From Mucilaginibacter polytrichastri (GTDB lineage Bacteria > Bacteroidota > Bacteroidia > Sphingobacteriales > Sphingobacteriaceae), in assembly GCF_001911425.1 (NCBI RefSeq), contig NZ_MPPL01000001.1, forward strand, positions 2,212,648-2,276,647: 64,000 bases of DNA, read 5' to 3'. Under the pieces are notes generated by a model. It worked only from the letters and a program-made list of their open reading frames with translations, had not been told where the DNA came from and ran no database searches. This document shows positions 1-8,180 of the stretch, one piece after another; position 1 is the first letter of the stretch, and each line of letters begins with the position of its first letter. A program made the translations under genes and the position numbers.

Positions 1-155
1 GCGTCATTAAAACTCGGTTGGCTTGCTGTTGGTTCGTCATCAAGAGAAAATTTCCAGTCGTAATCAAAAAGCTGTTTTCTACTGGCGGTTACAACATTTT
101 GCGCGTTCACCATCATAGTTAACGACAGGAAGAATAGAGTTAAAACAGATTTCAT
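1..155 (-). CDS. Glycoside hydrolase family 2 beta-galactosidase, N-terminal part only (cut by window edge)
   Basis: An open frame starts at the ATG at 155 and runs to base 1 on the minus strand without a stop, giving 51 codons. It begins with a signal peptide (hydrophobic run LTLFFLSLTMMV, then NAQ). The following stretch, with FDYDWKFSLDDE, is what precedes the GH2 sugar-binding domain in Bacteroidota beta-galactosidases. A periplasmic or surface exo-glycosidase is inferred. The catalytic TIM barrel lies outside the window, so substrate and completeness cannot be judged. Confidence 0.6.
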   Translation of the reverse strand, partial: MKSVLTLFFLSLTMMVNAQNVVTASRKQLFDYDWKFSLDDEPTASQPSFND

Positions 156-565
156 AATGATGAAGGTTGATATAGGACAATTTTTATGCTTATCAAACAT
201 AAAAAAAATGTTTAGATACAACTATACCAGATCATAGTAATCGCTTGCCCAAATAATCAATTGTATCACAAGGGTGACTAAGTGTTTCGCATGGACGAAG
301 GATTTAGCGCTGCGCCTGCCATTACTTATACAAAATATCAGGGTACGTTTCTCAATAAATAAAAAGCTTTACTTTAAGCACAGTAACTTCATTTCCCAAA
401 ACATATGTATTATCTATATGCTTATAAAGCGTTTTAATTCAACAATTTCAGCCATGAGTAAAAGTAATAAAGCCCAATCATGGCAATACTTTTATCATTA
501 AATAATTGATAACAGAGAAGTAAGTAATTGTTATTTATCTTTAATACATATTTATAATTGCCCGT
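156..565. other. Intergenic stretch, no gene recognised
   Basis: AT-rich spacer between the divergent GH2 gene and the Crp/Fnr gene. It should carry both promoters. A 75-codon plus-strand frame at 274-501 has a TTG-like start, no recognisable motif and atypical composition, so it is not called. No strong hairpin or repeat was seen. Confidence 0.5.
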
Positions 566-1174
566 ATGAATACAGAAACTCTTTTTGCTGATGAACTCAC
601 TACTTTAAACAAGTTGCTGGCAACGCTTGTTGGATTGGACGAGCAACATGTTGCTAAATTCAGGCAAATCATGTTTCATAAAAAATTGAGGAAAAAAGAC
701 TTCCTGATCACTGAAGGCACGACCTGCAATTTTATAGGAATCGTTGTTTCCGGGGCTTTGCGTTCATTTGTACGTGCGGGTGAGAAAGATGAATTTAACA
801 ATGATTTTTATTTTGAGCATGACTTTGTTAGTGCTTACACCAGTTTTTTAACATCCCAGCCCACAAATTGTAACATTCAGGCCCTGACGGATGTACATGT
901 AGTTTACATCACTGCGGAGCAATACCAGGTATTGCTCGCACGGGATAACGAATGGTTTAAACTCGGTAAGTATATAGCGGAAACATTTTTCATCAGGAAG
1001 TGTAAAAGGGAAACCTCATTTTTAAAGAATACAGCCGCTAAACGACTGGAAAGTGTATTGCAGCTCTACCCGGGAATTGAACAGCGCGTTTCACAATATC
1101 ATATCGCTTCTTATCTGGGTGTAAAGCCTGAATCCTTGAGCCGGATCAAACTCTTAACATACATCAATAAATAA
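566..1174 (+). CDS. Crp/Fnr family transcriptional regulator
   Basis: 202 residues. Residues ~30-120 look like a cyclic-nucleotide-binding-type beta-barrel (LRKKDFLITEG, then an IGIVVSGALRSF turn, FYFEHDFVSAY), and the C-terminal ~50 residues form a short winged helix with a recognition-helix-like SYLGVKPESLSRIK. This is the usual layout of short Bacteroidota Crp/Fnr proteins that act without a known ligand. There are no iron-sulfur cysteines of the FNR type. Its position just before a tautomerase and a secreted NTF2-like protein suggests local control, but no operator was identified. Confidence 0.85.
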   Translation: MNTETLFADELTTLNKLLATLVGLDEQHVAKFRQIMFHKKLRKKDFLITEGTTCNFIGIVVSGALRSFVRAGEKDEFNNDFYFEHDFVSAYTSFLTSQPTNCNIQALTDVHVVYITAEQYQVLLARDNEWFKLGKYIAETFFIRKCKRETSFLKNTAAKRLESVLQLYPGIEQRVSQYHIASYLGVKPESLSRIKLLTYINK

Positions 1175-1225
1175 GGGCGATTTAATGCGGAGGTTTGTAC
1201 TTCATCTACTACTAAATATTGAAGT

Positions 1226-1654
1226 ATGCCAATCATCGAATTAAAAATAAGCGGCCGGGAAGATCCGGCTTTAGCGCAAAAAATCGCCAACGAAATTAGT
1301 CGCCTTACCAAAGAAGTTTTAAAAAAGAAGCCTGAAGTTATAGTAGTCACGGTATCGTTTGTCCCGGATTATCTTTGGTTTGTTAATTTTATATCGCTGG
1401 CTGAACTAAAGAAAAAAAGCTTCCATCTTAACATTAAAATATCGGATTCGACCAACCTTAAGGTTGACAAGGCCGATTATATTGAGGCTGTTCACAAATC
1501 CTTGAGTACCTTACTCGGAGACATCCATCCCGTAAGTTATACTGCCATTCAGGAAATGAAAGCAGATGCCTATGGTTACGAAGGATTAACGATAGAGTAT
1601 AAATATATTAATAACCAAAGGAAAAATGACATCATCCCCGCGCACATCGTTTGA
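1226..1654 (+). CDS. Tautomerase family protein (4-oxalocrotonate tautomerase-like)
   Basis: 142 residues starting Met-Pro-Ile-Ile-Glu. After Met removal this exposes the N-terminal proline that is the general base in the tautomerase superfamily. Length and the two related halves (residues ~1-60 and ~65-130) fit a long 4-OT or MIF-like protein rather than the 62-residue 4-OT. It catalyses keto-enol type conversions in the cytoplasm; the substrate cannot be read. It lies 51 bases after the Crp/Fnr gene, and the next ATG lies 29 bases after its stop, so cotranscription is likely. Confidence 0.75.
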   Translation: MPIIELKISGREDPALAQKIANEISRLTKEVLKKKPEVIVVTVSFVPDYLWFVNFISLAELKKKSFHLNIKISDSTNLKVDKADYIEAVHKSLSTLLGDIHPVSYTAIQEMKADAYGYEGLTIEYKYINNQRKNDIIPAHIV

Positions 1655-1683
1655 AATCATTATCACCTATTAGCACTTACCAA

Positions 1684-2217
1684 ATGAAAAAAATCAAGAT
1701 GCTGTCGTTTATCATTTTAATAACTATTCAATATAGTTATGCGCAACAAAAAACAGACGACAGAAAAGAGATCACCTCCATTATAAACAAATACAGTAAA
1801 AGCGTAATTGAAAAGGATTCGGTGGCATTTTATAGTTTATTTAATGACGGCATTGTAACCTGGTGTGCAGCACTTAAAGAAAGATCGCAAGCCAAAGAAC
1901 TTGAAAAAAATGGAATCAAAGCTGCACGCAGCAATTATTTTTCAGGAAGTTACCAGGCTTTTATGCGGTCGTTATCCATGTATAGGTCAACAGAAGACAA
2001 GTTCGATCATATTCGGATCATTGAAGATGGAACTGTCGCATCGGTCAGTTTGGATTACAGCTTTTGGGCAGATCATAAAATGACCAATTGGGGTGGTAAG
2101 TACCTTATGTTGATCAAGCGAGACGGAAAATGGAAGATCACCAGCGTTATCTATTCCTTAGAACTTACTGACTATTTTGAGCAGCCCTCGCTTAAAGAAA
2201 GACAAAAAGGTTCTTAG
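1684..2217 (+). CDS. Secreted NTF2/SnoaL-like (DUF4440-type) protein
   Basis: 177 residues from the ATG at 1684. An upstream TTG in the same frame at 1651 would put the signal peptide internally, so the ATG is preferred. A signal peptide (LSFIILITIQYSYA, cut before QQ) is followed by the helix of an NTF2-like fold (EITSIINKYSKSVIEKDSVAFYSLF) and the curved beta sheet ending GKWKITSVIYS. Such folds bind or convert small molecules; no catalytic residues can be assigned. It probably acts in the periplasm. Confidence 0.65.
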   Translation: MKKIKMLSFIILITIQYSYAQQKTDDRKEITSIINKYSKSVIEKDSVAFYSLFNDGIVTWCAALKERSQAKELEKNGIKAARSNYFSGSYQAFMRSLSMYRSTEDKFDHIRIIEDGTVASVSLDYSFWADHKMTNWGGKYLMLIKRDGKWKITSVIYSLELTDYFEQPSLKERQKGS

Positions 2218-2458
2218 TCTGGCATTAAGCCATTGTATTGTTCAATCGATAAAATAATGATAGATGGCCTAGGGTAAGATTTTGGCAAATATGCTCATTT
2301 ATTGATGATTGAGAAACATGGTAACTTAATTAAAAATATATCATTATGGCGTATCGGACTATTTTTCGGGCTTGACGAGCTATTTTAAATTGGGCATACT
2401 GCTGACCTTTGACATATCATTTAGAACAAAAAGATATTCAAACTTAAAAAATAACCCG
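2218..2458. other. Intergenic region upstream of the esterase, nothing recognised
   Basis: 240 bases with no convincing open frame or hairpin. An in-frame TTG at 2372 could extend the downstream esterase, but the extension is hydrophobic and basic and does not match the family N-terminus. Confidence 0.4.
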
Positions 2459-3364
2459 ATGGCACTATCCGAAGAAGTATTACAAACAATAGCCTACGCC
2501 GAGGCTCACGGCTATGATAAGTTAAACCTATTGCCGCCGCAACAAACCCGAGACCTGATGAAACATGCGCCTGCAAACCCGAACCCTACAACGGTTAGAC
2601 AGGTGATCAATACAATTATCGAAAAAGACCAGATCCCGGTAAGGATTTATATTCCCAATGGAGACGGCCCCTTCCCAGTGATTACTTATTTTCATGGAGG
2701 AGGTTTCGTGCTGCTAAGTTTAGATACTCATGACGAAATTTGCCGCCAGCTATGCGCTAATACAGGTGCTGTGGTGATGTCGGTAGATTATAAACTGGCA
2801 CCGGAGCATCCCTATCCCCAAGGTCCGGAAAGTGCTGTAGCAGCTACGCTTTGGATGATTGAAAACGCGAAAAACTACAATGGCATCGGCGAAAGAATGG
2901 CGGTTGCAGGCGACAGCGCCGGGGGATATATGGCTATTTGGGTGGCGCAAAAACTGGCAACTGCTGGGGTTATACTAAAAGCCCAGTTTGCAACCTACCC
3001 CGTAACAGATCACTATTCATCACACCATGCTTCGTGGAAAGAAAACAAAGAAGGTTATGTATTGACTGCCGAAATGATGAAGTGGTTTTGGGATAATTAT
3101 CTAACCGACCCTGCTAAATTCGATGAAGCATCGCCATTAAGAACGGCAGACCTTTCGGGTTTGCCACCGGCGTTGATCATGACGGCAAACTATGACCCCC
3201 TGAGAGACGAAGGGAAAGCTTATGCCGATAAGCTGCAAAAGGCAGGTGTGCCTGTAACCTATCAAAATTACGAAAACATCCATGGATTTTTTGGGACAGG
3301 ATTGATAGGACAGCAGGCAATGCAGGAAGCAAGCAACTTTTTAAAAGACAAATTAAACAGTTAA
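2459..3364 (+). CDS. Alpha/beta hydrolase, hormone-sensitive-lipase (family IV) esterase
   Basis: 301 residues from ATG 2459. The oxyanion-hole motif HGGGF lies at residues 79-83, the nucleophile elbow GDSAGG has Ser at ~153, the acid is in YDPLRDEG, and the His is in NIHGFF near the C-terminus. The conserved DYKLAPEHPYP segment of the family is also present. It hydrolyses short-chain esters in the cytoplasm; there is no signal peptide. The family triad is complete, so it should be active. Start choice rejects an upstream TTG at 2372 because family members begin near MALSEEV. Confidence 0.9.
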   Translation: MALSEEVLQTIAYAEAHGYDKLNLLPPQQTRDLMKHAPANPNPTTVRQVINTIIEKDQIPVRIYIPNGDGPFPVITYFHGGGFVLLSLDTHDEICRQLCANTGAVVMSVDYKLAPEHPYPQGPESAVAATLWMIENAKNYNGIGERMAVAGDSAGGYMAIWVAQKLATAGVILKAQFATYPVTDHYSSHHASWKENKEGYVLTAEMMKWFWDNYLTDPAKFDEASPLRTADLSGLPPALIMTANYDPLRDEGKAYADKLQKAGVPVTYQNYENIHGFFGTGLIGQQAMQEASNFLKDKLNS

Positions 3365-3396
3365 TCAGGTTGCAAATCATTTCAAATCAACAAAAG

Positions 3397-3558
3397 ATCG
3401 TGAATAAAAAACGGTGGTTTTGGTAAGTATCGATGCACCCGCATTGGGATGATGAGATACTCACCTATCTGCGAAGTGGCGTAGTTCAACATAGTGACAC
3501 CGAAGGGTATATCGAGTTTATTACGAATAAAATATTAATGATGATGAATGCCGCTTAA
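3397..3558 (+). pseudogene. Pirin-family relic (central cupin fragment, truncated and frameshifted)
   Basis: The plus strand reads, from the ATG at 3433 to TAA at 3556, a 41-codon peptide containing HPHWDDEILTYLRSG and VQHSDTEG, ending LMMMNAA. This matches the pirin cupin segment (HPHRxxEIxTYxxxGxxxHxDSxG then KLMMMNAG). Just upstream, NGGFG is readable but in another frame, as expected before HPH. The N-terminus and everything after MMMNA are missing. Pirins are Fe-binding cupins with quercetinase or regulatory roles; this copy cannot fold. Confidence 0.7.
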
Positions 3559-3647
3559 AGCTGTATAGGATTCCGATTTATACTTTATAAAAGATTATAA
3601 TGCTGCGGTATTTAAACAAGGTTAGCGGCAACATAAAACAGAACAAA

Positions 3648-4589
3648 ATGAAAAAGATAATCTATTCTAAATTCGGAGGCCCGGAAGTATTGCAAATAAC
3701 AGAGGTCCCTATTCCTGCCGTTCAGGAAACAAACATATTAATCAAAGTTAAAGCGGTATCCATTAACCCGCTGGACTGGAAAATACGCAATGGGGAAATG
3801 AAATTAATGTCGGGCAGTAAATTCCCAAAAGGCATTGGTATTGATTTCTCCGGCATTGTTGAAGACACCGGCACAGCGGCAACTCAATACAAAAAAGGTG
3901 ACGAAGTATTCGGCATATTGGATGTGTTTAAAGGCGAAGCACTTGCTGAATACATCCTTGCCTCCGAGAACGAGATAGCTATAAAGCCCTCAAATATTTC
4001 ATTTGAACAAGCTGCGGCCATGCCGGTCGTAGGTTCTGCTGCGTTGCAGATATTTAAAACTTTAGTAAAAGTAGAAAAAGGCAATGAAATTCTGATCAAT
4101 GGTGCTTCAGGTGGTATAGGCATGTTTGCGACTCAGATCGCAAAAATGAGTGGTGCCATAGTGACTACCGTAGTCGGCGGCAGTGGTATCCAGGCGGTTA
4201 AAGATTGGGGTGCTGACTTCATTGTTAATTACAGCAACGAAGATGTTTTGAAAGGCGACAAACAGTATGATGTTGTTATTGACCTATCAGCCAAAATGCC
4301 TTTTAGTAAAGCAAAACAGGTTATGAAGCGTTCGTCAACTTATATACACACCGCCCCCGGACCTAAAGAAATCATCAGCTCTTTTTTTATTAACATGTTT
4401 TCAAGTAAGAAATATAAATTACTGATGCTTAAACCCGCCCCGGAATACCTGGCCGAACTTACAGGTTATGCCGCGAGCGGGATTGCTATTATTGTCAGTA
4501 AGGTGTATCCTTTCCATTTATTTGAAAAAGCCTACACCGAAGTTCCTAATGGCAAATTTATCGGTAAAGCGGTAATTACAATAGATTAG
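3648..4589 (+). CDS. NAD(P)-dependent zinc-independent alcohol dehydrogenase / quinone oxidoreductase (MDR family)
   Basis: 313 residues from ATG 3648 (MKKIIYSKFGG). A GroES-like domain (SINPLDWKIRNGE, GIDFSGIVE) is followed by a Rossmann domain with the nucleotide loop INGASGGIGMFATQIAK. The structural zinc cysteines are absent, which places it with quinone oxidoreductase-like MDR enzymes using NADPH. Upstream in-frame codons from 3600 read through the spacer and lack homology to the family start. Located between a pirin relic and a VOC relic, in a region of gene decay. Confidence 0.88.
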   Translation: MKKIIYSKFGGPEVLQITEVPIPAVQETNILIKVKAVSINPLDWKIRNGEMKLMSGSKFPKGIGIDFSGIVEDTGTAATQYKKGDEVFGILDVFKGEALAEYILASENEIAIKPSNISFEQAAAMPVVGSAALQIFKTLVKVEKGNEILINGASGGIGMFATQIAKMSGAIVTTVVGGSGIQAVKDWGADFIVNYSNEDVLKGDKQYDVVIDLSAKMPFSKAKQVMKRSSTYIHTAPGPKEIISSFFINMFSSKKYKLLMLKPAPEYLAELTGYAASGIAIIVSKVYPFHLFEKAYTEVPNGKFIGKAVITID

Positions 4590-4594
4590 TCCAG

Positions 4595-4789
4595 TTAACT
4601 GAATTTTTTTATAGCATCGGTCGTAACTGGTGTGAAAAAGTTAATTAAATTACCATACGGATCCCGAAATAATAACGAACGGTTACAATGACCTCCGTTA
4701 ATCCTTATTTTAAGGTTTTTAGGGAAAGAAAGAGAATTGCTAAAAAAGTGGGCAACCATTGGGTTGTTGCACCTATAACTCAAAAGCAT
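4595..4789 (-). pseudogene. VOC/glyoxalase-superfamily relic (C-terminal fragment)
   Basis: 64 codons open on the minus strand. The C-terminal part reads NGGHCNRSLLFRDPYGNLINFFTPV, of which RDPYGNLINFF is the typical last strand of glyoxalase/bleomycin-resistance (VOC) domains with its DPxGN turn. The N-terminal VOC module and most metal ligands are missing, and the frame abuts the stop of the serine hydrolase at 4789. A decayed remnant is the simplest reading; a tiny functional protein is unlikely. Confidence 0.55.
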
Positions 4790-5982
4790 TATTTAGCAGT
4801 ATCCTTTAAATTCAGGCCATAATTATATAGGATATTATAGATGTCAAAAAACTTATCTTCCTCCTTATCGCTAAGCGAAGTATTGGAAAAGAAGATTACC
4901 GCTACTTCTTTTTTCAGATCAGACAACATAAAAGTTCGCACACCAGGATCTGAACCGTTGTGCCCTACCCTTTTACCGCCCATTTTGGTTGCCCAGAATA
5001 TCCCGGAATTAAGTTTTCCCGGATCCACATTTTCAGGTTTATTAGTTTGATCAAACTGGAACCTTAGCATTTCCTGCGCCAACTGCTTATTCAAAATCTT
5101 CCGGTTGCCATAAGTTCCGTCATTCAGCAAACAGATAAAAAACTTTGCCAAATCGTCCACCGATGTACGTACGCCTCCATCAGGATAAGTTGTGCAGCCG
5201 TATAAAGGGATATTTTCAATGCTACTCCCCTTTTTATCGTATAGTTTAGAATGATTGATCAGGTTTGTTTCAGACAGAAACCAACTGCTGTGCTGCATAG
5301 CCAGCGGTTCGAAAATATATTTCTTGCTGTATTGGTTTAACTTTTTACCTGTTCTAAGCTCTACTATATAACCGGCCAGGGCTGCCCCAATATTAGAATA
5401 ATCACGGTAGGTACCGGGCTTATGGTTCAGAAAGTTTTCTTTAACATAATACCTGCCTCCGGGTACAAAATAATTTTTAAGAAAATCTCCCAACGATTCC
5501 GGAGAATCTTTACCGGGGAAATAAAGGCTGTCTGTGTAAAAAGGATAACGGTCTGCCAAGCCAGATGTGTGCGTGGCTAATTGTCGTAGCGTAATAATAT
5601 CGTTAGGCCGATAAGGGTTAATTAATTTAAAAGGCAGGTACTGGTTAATATCCTCATCAAGCATTACCTTACCTTGTTCTACAGCTTTTATCAGGCATGC
5701 CCCCGTAATAGTTTTGCTTACCGATGCGATATTCATGACCGTTGAGGTAGTAAACGGCCTTTTATTTTCCAGGTCAGCAAAACCGTAGGCATTTTCCCAT
5801 ACCAGCTTTTTATTAACGATGATGGCAGCACCAATGCCTACGATACCGGTTTTTGTCATTAGTTGGTTAATAGCGCTATCCATATTCAGTTTATTACCGA
5901 TGCCTCTCGCGCTTTGGACATTTACCGGTAAAACCTCAATAATTAAAAGGAAGCATATAGTGATCGTAAATCTTGCGTTCAT
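4789..5982 (-). CDS. Serine hydrolase of the beta-lactamase/penicillin-binding (class C-like) family
   Basis: 397 residues with a signal peptide (ITICFLLIIEVLPV). The catalytic SxxK is SVSK (Ser87, Lys90), the Tyr motif is YSN after GTYRD, and the third box is GHNGSDPG in place of KTG. This is the layout of Bacteroidota esterase-type beta-lactamase family proteins, which are usually peptidases, esterases or D-aminopeptidase-like enzymes in the periplasm rather than true resistance enzymes. The length is normal. Its 3' end touches the VOC relic. Confidence 0.88.
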   Translation of the reverse strand: MNARFTITICFLLIIEVLPVNVQSARGIGNKLNMDSAINQLMTKTGIVGIGAAIIVNKKLVWENAYGFADLENKRPFTTSTVMNIASVSKTITGACLIKAVEQGKVMLDEDINQYLPFKLINPYRPNDIITLRQLATHTSGLADRYPFYTDSLYFPGKDSPESLGDFLKNYFVPGGRYYVKENFLNHKPGTYRDYSNIGAALAGYIVELRTGKKLNQYSKKYIFEPLAMQHSSWFLSETNLINHSKLYDKKGSSIENIPLYGCTTYPDGGVRTSVDDLAKFFICLLNDGTYGNRKILNKQLAQEMLRFQFDQTNKPENVDPGKLNSGIFWATKMGGKRVGHNGSDPGVRTFMLSDLKKEVAVIFFSNTSLSDKEEDKFFDIYNILYNYGLNLKDTAK

Positions 5983-6481
5983 TCGATAATGTTAATTAAT
6001 GTATTGTGAGCCTGTAATTATAGACGCGTTCAGCAACAGGTTGTTACATCCGGCCCAATCAATTGCCCATAAAGACTGAGCGGATTGGCAAACGATGTTG
6101 AGAAGATTTTATTCATGATAATTGTTTTTTAGAACCGGTATTGATCAAAATATTTCCCTCCGGGGTTACGATGAGATAACAAGCCAGATCGGCAGTACCT
6201 ACATGGTACAAGTTACCCACAATTTGAAACGGTGGAAAAGGCCTCGACCATTCGGGGTGTGTCTTTGTGGATGGCTCTACTACTTATTGTGCATGTACCA
6301 AGCAATAACTTCGTATAATAATGGTAATGAAGAAACTTACCTTCTGGTCATCATATCCTCGACACCGGAAAAAACGAAAAAAATGTACAACGGGGGATAA
6401 ATCGCTTAAAAAAGCTGTATTATGATTTGATGATACAGCCTATCATTTTTATTTGTGAATAATGTCCGCTATAGCTGATTT
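5983..6481. other. Non-coding stretch between serine hydrolase and mnmE
   Basis: Apart from the metallo-beta-lactamase relic at 6113-6268 nothing coding is supported. A 92-codon plus-strand frame at 6122-6400 is antisense to the relic and has a non-ATG start and no motif. This stretch adjoins the 3' end of mnmE, a known integration target for some islands, but no integrase or direct repeat is present. Confidence 0.5.
6113..6268 (-). pseudogene. Subclass B3 metallo-beta-lactamase relic (N-terminal fragment)
   Basis: The minus-strand frame from ~6268 down to a TGA at 6113 reads PEWSRPFPPFQ, then IVGNLYHVGTADLACYL, then IVTPEGNILINTG. That is the conserved N-terminal block of subclass B3 metallo-beta-lactamases, immediately before the zinc-binding HxHxDH, which should follow but does not. 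The frame stops after GSKKQLS. The rest of the gene is absent, so this is a truncated relic. Confidence 0.7.
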
Positions 6482-7852
6482 TTACTTACCGATACAGAAC
6501 TTGCTAAATATATTCTCCAGCAGATCGTCAGTAGTAACACTGCCTGTTATTTCACCTAAATAATGTAATGCTTGTTTAATGTCGATGGCTAAAAATTCGG
6601 AAGTGATTGGGTTGTCTATGCCATCCAGCACTCTGCTTAGTGATTCTTCTGTTTTTTGCAGTGCCTGCAGGTGCCGGATGTTGGTTACCAGGGTTTCGTC
6701 ACTACTCAGCTGATCTTTAATAGCAGTATGGTATATTTTATGTTTCAGCTCATCAATGTGTTGTTTCTCTTTAGCCGATACCAGGATCATGCTTTCGGTG
6801 TGGGGCAATTCGGCAACTTGTAAAGGTGTTAGCAGATCAATTTTATTGGCAACAACCAGCATCGGAAAACCAGGGCGTTGCAGATTTTCAAGATCGGCAT
6901 TTAAATCGGCCAGGCTTATTTCCTGCGCATCAAACACATAGATTAATATAGCCGATTGGCTAATTTTTTCATAGGCTTTCTGTACACCGATGGCTTCTAT
7001 CGTGTCTGTAGCTTCACGAATTCCGGCTGTATCAGTTAAACGGAAATTGACACCGTTAATGTTCAATAGCTCTTCAATGGTATCACGCGTGGTACCGGCA
7101 ATAGCACTTACAATGGCGCGCTCTTCGTTTAATAAAGCATTTAACAGGGTTGATTTACCTGCGTTTGGCCTGCCTGCAATTACGGTATTGATACCTTGTT
7201 TTATGGCATTACCTAATTCAAACGATTGAATTAGGCGGCTTAAAATGGTCAGAATATTAACGATTAATTGCTTTAGCTGATCGCGGTTGGCAAACTCAAC
7301 ATCTTCTTCCGAAAAATCGAGTTCGAGTTCTATCAGCGAAGCAAAATTTACCAATTGCTCACGCAAAGCCTTTAGCTGGTTACTAAAGCCCCCCCTAAGC
7401 TGGTTCATAGCTGCTTGCTGTGATGCTTTAGAGTTCGAAGAAATCAAATCGGCAACGGCTTCTGCCTGAGAAAGATCGAGCTGACCGTTTAAAAAAGCTC
7501 TTAATGTAAACTCGCCCGGTTGTGCCGGCCTTGCCCCGCTCCTAATCAATAACTTAATTACCGACTCGATAATATAGGCCGATCCATGGCACGAAATTTC
7601 CACTACATTTTCGCGGGTGTATGATCTCGGGGCGATGAATAACGATATCAACACCTCATCCAGCACTACTTCGCCATCAACAATATGGCCGAAATGTATA
7701 GTATGAGATGCCTGTTTGCTCAGGTCTTTTCCCTTAAAAACTTTTTGGGTAATGGTTACAGCATCCGGCCCCGAAAGGCGGATAATGCCAATAGCCCCGG
7801 TTCCGTTTGGGGTGGCTAAGGCCACTATGGTATCGTTGGTAGTATAGTTCAT
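6482..7852 (-). CDS. mnmE: tRNA uridine-5-carboxymethylaminomethyl(34) GTPase MnmE
   Basis: 456 residues from ATG 7852. An N-terminal tetrahydrofolate-binding domain (residues ~1-120) and helical domain carry an inserted G domain with GRPNAGKS at 227-234, TTRDT at ~254-258, DTAG at ~274-277 and NKID. The C-terminus ends FCIGK, whose Cys is required in MnmE. With MnmG it installs cmnm5 on U34 of tRNAs. Length and all motifs are normal. An upstream in-frame extension from 7891 does not match the family start. Confidence 0.97.
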   Translation of the reverse strand: MNYTTNDTIVALATPNGTGAIGIIRLSGPDAVTITQKVFKGKDLSKQASHTIHFGHIVDGEVVLDEVLISLFIAPRSYTRENVVEISCHGSAYIIESVIKLLIRSGARPAQPGEFTLRAFLNGQLDLSQAEAVADLISSNSKASQQAAMNQLRGGFSNQLKALREQLVNFASLIELELDFSEEDVEFANRDQLKQLIVNILTILSRLIQSFELGNAIKQGINTVIAGRPNAGKSTLLNALLNEERAIVSAIAGTTRDTIEELLNINGVNFRLTDTAGIREATDTIEAIGVQKAYEKISQSAILIYVFDAQEISLADLNADLENLQRPGFPMLVVANKIDLLTPLQVAELPHTESMILVSAKEKQHIDELKHKIYHTAIKDQLSSDETLVTNIRHLQALQKTEESLSRVLDGIDNPITSEFLAIDIKQALHYLGEITGSVTTDDLLENIFSKFCIGK

Positions 7853-8180
7853 GATAATTCTGCAAAGTTCGGTATAATTTGCGTATTGCAAGGTCTATGC
7901 AAAATCATGTTTAATATATTAATGGCTATCTAAACAACTCCACAAATCGTGTGGCAATATTGTAATTTTCCGTGGAACATTCCACATGTGCCACCTGTTC
8001 CATTTTACAGACTTAAAAGTATTACTCTCCAAATTTGATAGCATACAAGCCTCTGAAATACAAAAACTTAAGATGGTTATATAAACTGGAACACCAAGCA
8101 GGTTAACCAACTTAAAAGTATTTATTTCTGAACTTAAAAGTATGTTTTTTCAACCTATTCAGTGCTGTCTTTACATCTAA
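7853..8180. repeat. Intergenic region with dyads and three copies of ACTTAAAAGTAT
   Basis: No gene is supported. It holds the near-palindrome GTGGAA-CA-TTCCAC at 7972-7985, the palindrome CACATGTG at 7983-7990, and a wider GTGGCA...TGCCAC pair at 7951/7989. The 12-mer ACTTAAAAGTAT occurs at 8011-8022, 8110-8121 and 8132-8143. The arrangement resembles a protein-binding or recombination region, but its role is unknown. A 63-codon minus-strand frame at 7919-8110 runs through it and is not considered real. Confidence 0.5.

Noticed and set aside
274..501. 75-codon plus-strand ORF near the left end
   Set aside because: TTG-like start, no motif and no consistent codon pattern; spacer region.
6305..6317. 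Exact 13-mer ATAACTTCGTATA, identical to one arm of loxP
   Set aside because: The spacer and the second arm are absent, and there is no recombinase nearby. A chance match or, at most, vector-like coincidence; no function is claimed.
6122..6400. 92-codon plus-strand ORF
   Set aside because: Lies antisense to the metallo-beta-lactamase relic, has a TTG start and no motif or typical codon use.
7919..8110. 63-codon minus-strand ORF
   Set aside because: Runs through dyads and repeats, with no homology and poor coding composition.
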